From: Streptomyces sp. 378
GTDB lineage: Bacteria > Actinomycetota > Actinomycetes > Streptomycetales > Streptomycetaceae
Length of the DNA stretch: 64,000 nt
Direction: 5' to 3'
Assembly (NCBI RefSeq): GCF_030124145.1
Contig: NZ_JASKMS010000021.1
Coordinates: forward strand, 62,001-126,000
Part shown: positions 7,980-16,297 of the stretch, one piece after another
Position numbering within the stretch: the first letter of the stretch is position 1
Layout: every line of letters starts with the position of its first letter
Program-made: the position numbers and the translations under genes
Notes under the pieces: generated by a model
What the model was told of the DNA's origin: nothing
What the model saw: only the letters and a program-made list of their open reading frames with translations
Database searches by the model: none

Positions 7980-8969
7980 GTGAGCGGGAATCATGCGGAC
8001 CGGGAGCGGGGCGGGGCGGCGGGCGCGGTCCTGGAGATCGCGTGCGACGAGTCGGGGTCGGACGGTGAGAACCTCACCGGCGGGAACACGGACGTGTTCG
8101 CGCACGCCGGTGTCTCGCTGTCCGTGGCGTCGGCCGCGGCGACGGTGGGAGAGATCCGGGACCGGATCCGGTCACCGGCCGAGGAGTACAAGGCGAACCA
8201 CCTGTTGCGGGAGAAGCACCGCGCGGTGCTGGACTGGCTGCTCGCGCCGGAGGGGCCGATCCACGGGCAGGCGCGGGTGCACCTCATGGAGAAGAGCTTC
8301 TTCGTGGTGGACCGGGCCGTCGGCCTGCTGCTGGGCGACCCGGCCGAGGCGATCGCCCTGTTCCGCGGGGGGCGCCCGGCCTTCGGGGAGGACGGCTGGC
8401 GGGCGTTCCTGGAGGCCGCCAACCGACTGCTGCGGGTGCGGCACGACGGGGACCCGGTGGACGCCTTCTACGGCACGGTCGACGCCCTGCGCCGCGCGCA
8501 TCCGCGGACGGACGCGGCGGGCATCCTGGAGCGGCTCGCCGCGACCCGGCCCCGCGCGGTGTCCTACCGGGACGGGTTGCTGTCCGGGCCGCCTCTGATC
8601 CCGCCGCTCAATCCGCTGCTCCCGGCGATCGTGCGGACGGCCGCGCTCTGGAACGGGGACGGACGGCCGCTCCGGCTGGTGCACGACCGGCAGAACATGC
8701 TGACGCCGGACCGCATCGCGTGGATCGAGGGGACGGCCCGGCGGGCCGGGATCGGCCTGGCCGGGGTGCGGCTCGTCGTCGCACGCGACGACGCGCGGGT
8801 GCAGGTCGCGGACTTCCTCGCCGGGATCGCCCGCAAGATCGCCTCCGACGAGCTGAACGGCCGCGGCGACCCGGCGCTCACCGCCTTGCTGCGGCCCTAT
8901 GTCGATCCGGACTCGGTGTGGGGAGACGCGCGCAGCGGGGCCCTGCTCGCGGCCCCGGCGGCCGGGTGA
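7980..8969 (+). CDS. DUF3800-like protein (RNase H-like fold)
   Basis: A 329-residue protein that I match to DUF3800-type proteins by the early acidic motif EIACDESGSDGEN followed by a glycine-rich strand (FAHAGVSL), and by later acidic and basic positions (LRLVHDRQNML, QVADFLAGIARKIASDE). The family has an RNase H-like fold and is sometimes found in mobile or defence regions, but no partner gene supports that here, and function is unknown. GTG 7980 is chosen for the AGGGGG about 8 bases upstream. It is divergent from the MalY-type gene. Confidence 0.65.
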   Translation: MSGNHADRERGGAAGAVLEIACDESGSDGENLTGGNTDVFAHAGVSLSVASAAATVGEIRDRIRSPAEEYKANHLLREKHRAVLDWLLAPEGPIHGQARVHLMEKSFFVVDRAVGLLLGDPAEAIALFRGGRPAFGEDGWRAFLEAANRLLRVRHDGDPVDAFYGTVDALRRAHPRTDAAGILERLAATRPRAVSYRDGLLSGPPLIPPLNPLLPAIVRTAALWNGDGRPLRLVHDRQNMLTPDRIAWIEGTARRAGIGLAGVRLVVARDDARVQVADFLAGIARKIASDELNGRGDPALTALLRPYVDPDSVWGDARSGALLAAPAAG

Positions 8970-9091
8970 GGCCGAAGAGATCACCGGGGCGCTGAACGCG
9001 GCGCGGCTCCGCCCCGTATGGGTGAGGGGCACTCAACTCAAGGAGGGCTCCGCGGTGTTCGCACCGTGATGTTCGGGTTCGGGAGCCATGC

Positions 9092-10438
9092 ATGAGGCAC
9101 GCACGACGACGGGTCGTCCGGCGAGTGACACGGCTGGCGGCCGTCGGCGGACTCCTCCTCGGAGGAGCGATGGTCACCACCGCCGTGGCGAGCGAGCCCC
9201 CGGCCCCGTCCATCGGCGTCCCGTTCACCGCGCCGCCGGCGACCGGTGAGGGCACCGACCTGATGTCCCGGCTCGGGAACTCCCGCACGGCCGGCAGCTG
9301 GGTGGACTCGGCGGGACGGCCGGTCGTCGCGGTCACCGACGAGAAGGCGGCCGCCGAGGTGCAGCGCGCCGGCGCACGGGCCAAGATGGTCAGCCACAGC
9401 ATGAGCGACCTCAAGTCCGCCACGGCGGCCCTGCGTTCGGCCCCCAAGGTCTCCGGAACCTCGTGGGCCCTGGACTACAAGAGCAACCAGGTGGTGGTGC
9501 GGGGCGACAGCACCGTCTCCGCCTCCGACTGGTCCCGGATGACCGAGGTCGCCGAGGGCATCGGCTCCTTCGTGCGCATGGAGCGCACCGAGGGCACGTT
9601 CACGACGCGGATCAACGGCGCGCAGCCCATCCTGTCGACCGCCGGGCGCTGTTCGGCGGGGTTCAACGTGACCGACGGGACGAGCGACTTCATCCTCACG
9701 GCCGGCCACTGCGGGCCCGACGGGTCCATCTGGTTCGCCGACGACCGCGGCCGGAGCCAGGTCGGCACGTCACTCAAGGGCAGCTTTCCCGGCGACGACT
9801 ACTCCCTGGTGAAGTACGACGGCGGCCGCGCGGGCAAGGGCGCGGACATCGTGGCGGTCGGTGACGGCAAGGGTGTGCGGATCACGGGCGTCGCCGATGC
9901 GGAGGTCGGGCAGAAGATCTTCCGCAGCGGCAGCACCAGCGGACTGCGCGAGGGAGAGGTGACCGCGCTCAACGCGACGGTCAACTACCCCGAGGGCACC
10001 GTCACGGGGCTCATCGAGACGAACGTGTGCGCCGAACCGGGCGACAGCGGGGGCCCGATGTTCGCCGACGGCGTCGCGCTCGGCGTGACGTCGGGCGGCA
10101 GCGGCGACTGCAGGGCGGGCGGCACGACGTTCTTCCAGCCGGTGACCAAGGCGCTGACCGAGCTGGGAGTCAAGCTGATCGTGGCCAAGTCGGAAGGCGG
10201 CACGGGCGCCGCACCGGCACCGTCGGCCTCACCGGGTGCCGCCTCCCCGGGCTCGACGGCGCCGATCACGGGCACCGACGTGTCGACGCTGCTGAGCCGC
10301 CTCACCGACCCGCGCAATGTGGGCCCCGGGATGCTTGTCATCGCGGGCAGCCTGGTCGCCCTGGTGGCGACCCGGTGGATCCGCGCGGAGCAGGACCGCA
10401 AGGCGTACCGGCAGCACTACTCGGCCACGTGGGGATGA
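9092..10438 (+). CDS. S1 family trypsin-like serine protease with a C-terminal membrane anchor
   Basis: Exported protease of 448 residues with a basic N-terminus and signal peptide (about 1-33, LAAVGGLLLGGAMVTTAVAS), a pro-region (about 50-170) and a chymotrypsin-fold domain. The catalytic residues are visible: His in TAGHCG, Asp in GDDYSLVKYD and Ser in PGDSGGP, with a streptogrisin-type GVTSGGSGDC loop. After a Pro/Ala/Ser linker come a transmembrane helix (about 410-430, PGMLVIAGSLVALVATRW) and a short charged tail. Most streptogrisins are released, so this one is probably held at the membrane. A related protease without the anchor lies at 50797-52107. Confidence 0.9.
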   Translation: MRHARRRVVRRVTRLAAVGGLLLGGAMVTTAVASEPPAPSIGVPFTAPPATGEGTDLMSRLGNSRTAGSWVDSAGRPVVAVTDEKAAAEVQRAGARAKMVSHSMSDLKSATAALRSAPKVSGTSWALDYKSNQVVVRGDSTVSASDWSRMTEVAEGIGSFVRMERTEGTFTTRINGAQPILSTAGRCSAGFNVTDGTSDFILTAGHCGPDGSIWFADDRGRSQVGTSLKGSFPGDDYSLVKYDGGRAGKGADIVAVGDGKGVRITGVADAEVGQKIFRSGSTSGLREGEVTALNATVNYPEGTVTGLIETNVCAEPGDSGGPMFADGVALGVTSGGSGDCRAGGTTFFQPVTKALTELGVKLIVAKSEGGTGAAPAPSASPGAASPGSTAPITGTDVSTLLSRLTDPRNVGPGMLVIAGSLVALVATRWIRAEQDRKAYRQHYSATWG

Positions 10439-10472
10439 ACGTTCGGCGGCCCGCGGCGGCCGGTTGCTTCCC

Positions 10473-11297
10473 TCAGCCCAGGGTGAGCAGTACGGTCGCG
10501 ACGCCCGCCCCCAGCAGCCCCGCCGCCTGACGGCGGCCGATCCGCTCGTGCAGCAGGACCAAGCCCAGCACCACGGGGAGGGCCGGGTAGAGGGAGGCCA
10601 GCACCACGGCCACGGCCAGCAACTGCCGCTGGGCGGCGAGCAGATACAGCACGAGGCCGAGGGCGGCCCCGGCCCCGATGAGGACGGACTGCACGCAGCG
10701 CACCGGCGGCAGCTTCAGGCGGCGGGCATGACGTGCCACGTCCGGCAGGAGGACGAGGACCGCGGCGACCCGGCCTGCGGCGACGGGCCACAGCCCGCTT
10801 GCGGGCCCGGCCTGGCCGAGGGCGAGGTACTGCACGGCCACGCCCAGACTGGCGACGAGCCCGTCCGCCGTTCCCTTTCCCGCACCGGTCCTGCCACCGG
10901 CGACGAACCAGAGCGCGGGCACCGTGACGGCGATGCCCAGCCAGGCGACGGCGCCCGGACGGTCGCCGAGGACGAGGACCCCGCAGAGCACCGACAGCGC
11001 GACGCCGGTGACGGCGCTCACCGGCACCACGACGCTCATGTCCCCTCGGCTCAGCCCACGGTTGAGGAACCACATGGCCGTGCCGCTGCCGACGCCGGAC
11101 AGGGCACCCCACAACAGGTCGGCGGGGTGGACGGCGCCGACGGGCAGGAGGAGGGCGGCGGCCACGGCGAGCAGCAGCCCGCCGAACTGGCCGTAGAAGG
11201 TGACGGCGGTGTGATGGACGCGCCGGGACAGCACACCGCCCGCGAAGTCCACGATGCCGTAGACGACGGCCGAGGAAAGTGCGAGAAGGGCACCCAT
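10473..11297 (-). CDS. EamA/DMT family transporter
   Basis: A 274-residue integral membrane protein with about ten hydrophobic helices in two halves, as in the drug/metabolite transporter superfamily. It starts MGALLALSSAVVYGIVDFAGGVLSRR and ends with the conserved LYPALPVVLGLVLLHERIGRRQAAGLLGAGVATVLL. Such proteins export metabolites or amino acids; the substrate cannot be inferred. It converges with the S1 protease across a 34-base gap. Confidence 0.85.
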   Translation of the reverse strand: MGALLALSSAVVYGIVDFAGGVLSRRVHHTAVTFYGQFGGLLLAVAAALLLPVGAVHPADLLWGALSGVGSGTAMWFLNRGLSRGDMSVVVPVSAVTGVALSVLCGVLVLGDRPGAVAWLGIAVTVPALWFVAGGRTGAGKGTADGLVASLGVAVQYLALGQAGPASGLWPVAAGRVAAVLVLLPDVARHARRLKLPPVRCVQSVLIGAGAALGLVLYLLAAQRQLLAVAVVLASLYPALPVVLGLVLLHERIGRRQAAGLLGAGVATVLLTLG

Positions 11298-11361
11298 CGG
11301 ATCAGGGGTGCCCCTCGACGAGGGTTCGATGCGGGCCGGGACGAGGTCGGGCCGCGGTCTC

Positions 11362-11520
11362 CTACTGCGGGGCCGCGGAGGCCCACTCCAGGACGAGCCG
11401 CTGGTACTCCTCGCGCTGCTCGACGCTCAGTGTCCCGCCCGACCGGCGCCACAGCGCACGGATCTCCTCGTTGACCTCGTCAGCCGATCGCTCGGATGAT
11501 GTTTCAACGGTGGTGGACAT
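11362..11520 (-). CDS. Small conserved-type hypothetical protein (52 aa)
   Basis: A 52-residue, mostly helical, charged protein starting MSTTVETSSERSADEVNEEIRALWRRSGG and ending LVLEWASAAPQ. Codon bias is good. An ATG four codons upstream (11532) is an alternative start. No transmembrane segment or motif is recognised. It lies alone between the DMT transporter and the ROK regulator, all on the minus strand. Confidence 0.6.
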   Translation of the reverse strand: MSTTVETSSERSADEVNEEIRALWRRSGGTLSVEQREEYQRLVLEWASAAPQ

Positions 11521-11684
11521 GCTGTGAAGCATACGGCGCCGGACGTGAAGGCGATGTGAGCCATCGTGAACCAATGGGGCATTTCGGACAGTGTTACTGA
11601 TCACGTCCATCTCCCGGTAAACGTGAGCCTGTTCACATCCGCCACCTGCGGGTACCTTTCGCCAACGAGCCCGTTCACCGTCGT

Positions 11685-12845
11685 TCAGGCTTCGGCCGAT
11701 CCGAGCACCAGCACCTTGATGGCCAACACGGCTGCACCACGGGCCCAGTCGTGGAAGTCCGACACCTTCGTCTCCAGGTCGACCGGGGCGGCCAGCGGAT
11801 GCCGGTGCTCGCGGACCGTCTCCTCGACCGTCGCGCGGGCCACGTCCATCAGCCCCACCCCCTCCCCCGCGAGCAGGATCCTCTGCGGCATCACGAAGTT
11901 GGAGATCTGCGCGACGAGCGTGCCCAGGGCCCGCGCTGCCTCCTCGACGACCCGGGCGGACATCGGGTCCCCGGCCGCGGCCAGGGCGAGGATCTCCTCG
12001 TAGGTCCGGTCGCCGCCGGTGGCGGCCCGGATCTGGTAGCGGATGCTGGGGATGGTCAGCAGCGACACGGCGCTGCCCCGCCTGCCGTCCGGGGTGAGCG
12101 GGCCGTGGGGGTCCACGATCCAGTGCCGGCCGAAGCCCCGGTCCTCCTCCGCGAAGGGCACCCGCTTGCCGCCCAGGACGAGCCCGTAGCCGAGGCCGGC
12201 GCCGATGGTGAGGACGGCGAAGCGGTCCAGGCCCCGCCCGGCACCGAACCAGGTCTCCGCCTCGACCAGGGCGGCGACGTCGTTCTCGACGACCACCGGC
12301 AGCCCGGTGCGCTCCGCCACCAGGTCGGCCAGGGGGACGTCGCGCCACAGCAGGAAGGGGGACTCGCCCACCACGGCACGGTCCTGGACGAAGCCGCCGA
12401 CCCCGATGCCGATCCCGGCGGGCCGGGGGTGGTCCTGGGCGAGTTCGGCGGTCATCTCGGCCAGCACGTCGGCGACTTCGGCGGGGTCGTGGGTGGTGAG
12501 CGGGCGGTCGTGGCGGGCGACGATGTGGCTCCGCAGGGTGGTGACCACGCCGTAGACCGTGTCCTCGGTGATCTTGAAGCCGAGGAAGAAGTCCGAGTCG
12601 GCGACGACGTCCAGCGGCTGGGAGGGGCGGCCCTGCCGCGCCTCCGCGGGCACCCCGGCCTCGGGTACCTCGACCAGCAGGCCCGACTCGATCAGCGGCT
12701 TGGTGAGCCGGGTGAGACTGCCGGCCGACAGGCCCAGCCTGCGGGCGAGTTCCGTGCGCGACAGCGGGCCGTGGACGAGCACCTCGATCGCCACGGAGCG
12801 CTCCCCCGGGCTCAGCGGCAACCAGTCGGCGGTGCCTTCGGTCAT
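11685..12845 (-). CDS. ROK family transcriptional regulator
   Basis: A 386-residue regulator with an N-terminal winged helix-turn-helix (about 10-70, LSRTELARRLGLSAGSLTRLTKPLIESGLL) and a C-terminal ROK (sugar kinase-like) domain containing GIGIGVGGFVQD, VVENDVAALVEAE and LTIGAGLGYGLVLGG. ROK regulators bind sugars or sugar phosphates and repress carbohydrate genes. It is divergent from a sugar ABC importer operon, so it very probably controls that operon. Two copies of a TTTC-N5-GAAA-like site lie in the shared intergenic region. Confidence 0.88.
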   Translation of the reverse strand: MTEGTADWLPLSPGERSVAIEVLVHGPLSRTELARRLGLSAGSLTRLTKPLIESGLLVEVPEAGVPAEARQGRPSQPLDVVADSDFFLGFKITEDTVYGVVTTLRSHIVARHDRPLTTHDPAEVADVLAEMTAELAQDHPRPAGIGIGVGGFVQDRAVVGESPFLLWRDVPLADLVAERTGLPVVVENDVAALVEAETWFGAGRGLDRFAVLTIGAGLGYGLVLGGKRVPFAEEDRGFGRHWIVDPHGPLTPDGRRGSAVSLLTIPSIRYQIRAATGGDRTYEEILALAAAGDPMSARVVEEAARALGTLVAQISNFVMPQRILLAGEGVGLMDVARATVEETVREHRHPLAAPVDLETKVSDFHDWARGAAVLAIKVLVLGSAEA

Positions 12846-12871
12846 GTACGTCCGACTCCCCTCAGCCTTTT

Positions 12872-12969
12872 TTTCGCACTGAAACCAACATGACCACTCT
12901 AGATTGATGACGGTTCCTGGGAAAAGATGTTTGCCCCCCTCTTGACGCAGCAATTGTTTCGCACCAAAA
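12872..12969. promoter_or_regulatory. Paired ROK-operator-like sites and a -35-like element
   Basis: TTTCGCACTGAAA (12872-12884) and TTTCGCACCAAAA (12957-12969) are near copies in the same orientation, 85 bases apart, in the 170-base divergent region. The first is an inverted repeat TTTC-N5-GAAA. A consensus-like TTGACG (12942-12947) lies just before the second copy, so a protein bound there would overlap the importer promoter. No convincing -10 hexamer was found. Confidence 0.45.
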
Positions 12970-13015
12970 GTAAGTCCCGCCAGAGGACGAGCCGCCGCAG
13001 CGAGGGAGTCTCCCG

Positions 13016-13981
13016 ATGACCATCGCCTCCAGCAGTCCTCCGTCGCGTCTGCCCTCGGGCGCCGCCGCGGAGGCCGAGAGCAGGACCAGGGCACGGCAAG
13101 GGGTGTCCGGCGAGGACCGGGGGGATGGGCGGCTGGCCGCCTTCTTCATCGCGCCGGCGCTGCTCGGCTTCCTGGTCTTCCTGCTCTGGCCGACCCTGCG
13201 GGGCATCTATCTGAGCTTCACCCGCTTCAACCTCCTGACACCGGCGGAGTGGGTGGGCCTGGACAACTACGTCCGCATGGTCAACGACCCGATCTTCTGG
13301 GACTCCCTGGGGGTCACCGTCGAGTACGTCGTCATCAACATCGGCGTCCAGACGGTCGCGGCGCTCGCCATGGCCGTCCTGCTCCAGCGGCTGACCCGGT
13401 CGGCGGTGCTGCGCGGGATCGTGCTGACGCCGTATCTGATGTCGAACGTCGTCGCCGGTCTCGTCTGGCTCTGGATCCTCGACACCCAGCTCGGCATCGG
13501 CAACGAGATCATCAGCGGCCTCGGCGCCGACCGCATCCCGTTCCTCGCCGACGAGACCTGGGCGATCCCGACCATCGCGCTCATCAACGTCTGGCGGCAC
13601 GTGGGGTACACCGCCCTGCTGCTGTTCGCCGGTCTGCAGGCCATCCCGAACGACATGTACGAGGCGGCCCGGGTGGACGGCGCGAGCGAGTGGCGGATGT
13701 TCTGGCGGATCACCATGCCGCTGCTGCGGCCGGTGCTCGCGGTCGTGCTGATCATGACCGTGATCGGGTCGTTCCAGGTTTTCGACACCGTCGCCGTGAC
13801 CACCGCGGGCGGCCCGGCCAACGCGACCAACGTCCTGCAGTACTACATCTACGGCTCGGCGTTCGGCCGCTTCCAGTTCGGCTACGCCTCGGCCATGTCC
13901 GTCGCCCTGCTGGTCGTGCTGAGCGCGATCACGATCCTCCAGTACCGGCTCACCCGGGCCGGCCGGACCGACCTCGGCTGA
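13016..13981 (+). CDS. Sugar ABC transporter permease (first subunit, MalF-like)
   Basis: A 321-residue inner-membrane permease of a carbohydrate (CUT1-type) importer. It has six hydrophobic helices starting at about residue 42 (AAFFIAPALLGFLVFLLWP) and the EAA-type loop for the ATPase contact (YEAARVDGASEWRMFWRITMPLLRP). GGGAG precedes the ATG by about 9 bases. It is the first gene of a four-gene operon; no ATPase is encoded, so a shared ATPase such as an MsiK-type protein elsewhere is expected (inference). Confidence 0.9.
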   Translation: MTIASSSPPSRLPSGAAAEAESRTRARQGVSGEDRGDGRLAAFFIAPALLGFLVFLLWPTLRGIYLSFTRFNLLTPAEWVGLDNYVRMVNDPIFWDSLGVTVEYVVINIGVQTVAALAMAVLLQRLTRSAVLRGIVLTPYLMSNVVAGLVWLWILDTQLGIGNEIISGLGADRIPFLADETWAIPTIALINVWRHVGYTALLLFAGLQAIPNDMYEAARVDGASEWRMFWRITMPLLRPVLAVVLIMTVIGSFQVFDTVAVTTAGGPANATNVLQYYIYGSAFGRFQFGYASAMSVALLVVLSAITILQYRLTRAGRTDLG

Positions 13982-13999
13982 CGGAAGGGAGAGACCGCC

Positions 14000-14923
14000 A
14001 TGGCTGCCGTGACGACCACGCCACCGACGACCCTGCGGCCGGTGCGGCGCAGGTTCCCCTTCGGGCGGGCCGCCGCCTGGACCGTGATGGGGCTGACCGT
14101 CCTCATCACCCTGCTGCCGTTCTACTGGATCCTGCGTACCGCGCTGTCCACCAACGCGGGCCTGAACGCCGACCCCACCAACCCCCTGCCGGTGGACCTC
14201 ACCACCAGCGGTTTCGAACGGGCCCTGGGCCTCCAGCCGGCCGAGGAGGCGATCGCGCAGGGCGGCGCGGGCGGCGGGCTGGACTTCTGGCGCTACCTGC
14301 TCAACTCGGTGCTCGTCTCGACCCTGATCACCGGCTGCCAGATCTTCTTCTCCGCGATGGCCGCGTACGCCTTCTCGCGGCTGCGCTGGCGGGGCCGGGA
14401 CAAGGTGTTCGGGCTGTTCCTGGCCGGGATGATGGTGCCGACCATCTTCACGCTGCTGCCGAACTTCGTGCTCATCAAGCAACTGCACCTGGTGGACACA
14501 CTGCTCGGCATCGCGCTGCCCAGCCTGTTCATGACCCCGTTCGCGGTGTTCTTCCTGCGGCAGTTCTTCATGAACATCCCCCGGGAGGTCGAGGAGGCCG
14601 CGCTGCTCGACGGCGCCGGGAAAATCAAGATCTTCTTCCGGGTGGTCCTGCCGATGGCGTCCACGCCGATCATCACGCTGGCCGTGCTGACGTACATCAC
14701 CTCCTGGAACGACTACTTCTGGCCGCTGATGGTCTCCTACAGCGACAGCTCGCGGGTGCTGACCGTGGCGCTGGCGGTCTTCCGGGCGCAGACCCCGGCG
14801 ACCGGCGTCGACTGGTCCGGGCTCATGGCCGCGACGCTGATCGCCGCGCTGCCGATGCTGGTGCTGTTCGCCTGCTTCGCCCGCCGCATCGTCAGCTCCA
14901 TCGGCTTCACCGGGATCAAGTAA
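14000..14923 (+). CDS. Sugar ABC transporter permease (second subunit, MalG-like)
   Basis: A 307-residue permease partner with six helices beginning at about residue 26. The EAA loop (VEEAALLDGAGKIKIFFRVVLPMAS) and the FYWILRTALSTN region typical of MalG-like subunits are present. It starts 18 bases after the first permease gene, and its stop codon is followed within a few bases by the ribosome-binding site of the binding-protein gene. Confidence 0.9.
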   Translation: MAAVTTTPPTTLRPVRRRFPFGRAAAWTVMGLTVLITLLPFYWILRTALSTNAGLNADPTNPLPVDLTTSGFERALGLQPAEEAIAQGGAGGGLDFWRYLLNSVLVSTLITGCQIFFSAMAAYAFSRLRWRGRDKVFGLFLAGMMVPTIFTLLPNFVLIKQLHLVDTLLGIALPSLFMTPFAVFFLRQFFMNIPREVEEAALLDGAGKIKIFFRVVLPMASTPIITLAVLTYITSWNDYFWPLMVSYSDSSRVLTVALAVFRAQTPATGVDWSGLMAATLIAALPMLVLFACFARRIVSSIGFTGIK

Positions 14924-14933
14924 GGGGACTGTG

Positions 14934-16283
14934 ATGCGAATTCGTCTTCGTCCGCTCGTCGCGGCGACCGGAGCGCTGGCGCTGTCCCTGGTCAGCGGGT
15001 GCGCGCAGGGGGGTGCCGCGGGTTCTTCCGCGCACACCGTCACGTACTGGCTCTGGGACGCCAACCAGCTGCCCGCCTACCAGGCCTGCGCGAAGGGGTT
15101 CGAGAAGGAGAACCCCTCACTGAAGGTGAAGATCACGCAACTGGGCTGGAGCGACTACTGGACCAAGCTCACCGCCGGGTTCATCGCGGGCACCCAGCCG
15201 GACGTGTTCACCGACCACATCCAGAACTTCGGCCAGTTCGCCGACCTGAAGGTCCTCGAACCGCTGGACGACCTCGGCATCGAGGACTCCGACTACCAGC
15301 CGGGCCTCGCCGCCAACTGGGTCGGCCAGGACGGCCACCGCTACGGCGCGCCGAAGGACTGGGACACCGTCGCGCTCTTCTACAACGAGGAACTGACGCG
15401 GGACGCCGGTCTCACGGCCGAGCAGCTCAACGGCCTCTCCTGGAACCCGAAGGACGGCGGCACCTTCGAGAAGGCCGTCGCGCGTCTCACCGTCGACAAG
15501 AACGGCAAGCGGGGCGACGAGCCGGGCTTCGACAAGAACAACGTCAAGGTCTACGGCCTGGCCAGCAACGGCGGCGGGTTCGGCGACGGCCAGACCCAGT
15601 GGAGCAACTTCGCCGCCTCCGCCGGATGGAGTTACCTCGACAAGCCGCGCTGGGGCACGAAGTACCAGTACGACAGCAAGACCTTCCAGTCCGTGATCCA
15701 GTGGTATTTCGGCCTGGCGAAGAAGGGCTACATGCCGCCGCTGTCCGACTACAACGTCCAGTCCAACCAGGCGAACACCCAGGTCGCGGCGGGCAAGGCG
15801 GCCACGGCGTTCGACGGCGCCTGGATGATCTCCACGTACGCGGGCTTCAAGGGCAAGGACATCAAGACCGCCTTGACGCCGATCGGCCCGACGGGCAAGC
15901 GCGCCACCATGATGAACGGCCTCGCCGACTCCATCACCAAGGCCTCCAAGAACAAGGCCGGCGCCCGCAAGTGGGTGGCCTACCTGGCCTCGGACCGGTG
16001 CCAGACCGTCGTCGGCAAGTCCGGGGTCGTCTTCCCCGCCACCCCGGCCGGGACCGCGGCGGCCGTCGCCGCGTACCGGAAGAAGGGCATCGACGTCTCG
16101 GCGTTCACCGAGCCCCTGACCGACAAGAAGCGCTTCCGGACCTTCTCCTACCCGATCGCCAGCTATTCGGCGGACATGACGGCGCTGATGTCGCCCGCGA
16201 TGGAGGACATCTACGGCAACGGAAAGCCCGTGAGCAGCCTCGACCAGACCAATGAACAGATCAACCTGATCCTCTCCCAGTGA
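14934..16283 (+). CDS. Extracellular sugar-binding lipoprotein of the ABC importer
   Basis: A secreted lipoprotein of about 449 residues with signal peptide MRIRLRPLVAATGALALSLVSGC, where the lipobox is LVSG-C with Cys 23. The mature part has the family 1 solute-binding fold (VTYWLWDANQL, KGFEKENPSLKVKITQ, FITGTQPDVF-like region, DWDTVALFYNEELTRDAGL). It presents carbohydrate to the two permeases. ATG 14934 is preferred to GTG 14931 because AGGGGA is then about five bases upstream. It is the third gene of the operon. Confidence 0.9.
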   Translation: MRIRLRPLVAATGALALSLVSGCAQGGAAGSSAHTVTYWLWDANQLPAYQACAKGFEKENPSLKVKITQLGWSDYWTKLTAGFIAGTQPDVFTDHIQNFGQFADLKVLEPLDDLGIEDSDYQPGLAANWVGQDGHRYGAPKDWDTVALFYNEELTRDAGLTAEQLNGLSWNPKDGGTFEKAVARLTVDKNGKRGDEPGFDKNNVKVYGLASNGGGFGDGQTQWSNFAASAGWSYLDKPRWGTKYQYDSKTFQSVIQWYFGLAKKGYMPPLSDYNVQSNQANTQVAAGKAATAFDGAWMISTYAGFKGKDIKTALTPIGPTGKRATMMNGLADSITKASKNKAGARKWVAYLASDRCQTVVGKSGVVFPATPAGTAAAVAAYRKKGIDVSAFTEPLTDKKRFRTFSYPIASYSADMTALMSPAMEDIYGNGKPVSSLDQTNEQINLILSQ

Positions 16284-16297
16284 AGGGCACACCTTCC

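Noticed and set aside
5721..8969. A 1082-codon plus-strand open frame
   Set aside because: Only its last third (from GTG 7980) has protein-like sequence; the earlier part is antisense to three clear minus-strand genes.
7980..8969. Component of a defence island through the DUF3800-like protein
   Set aside because: No nuclease, helicase, methylase or other defence-type partner lies nearby.
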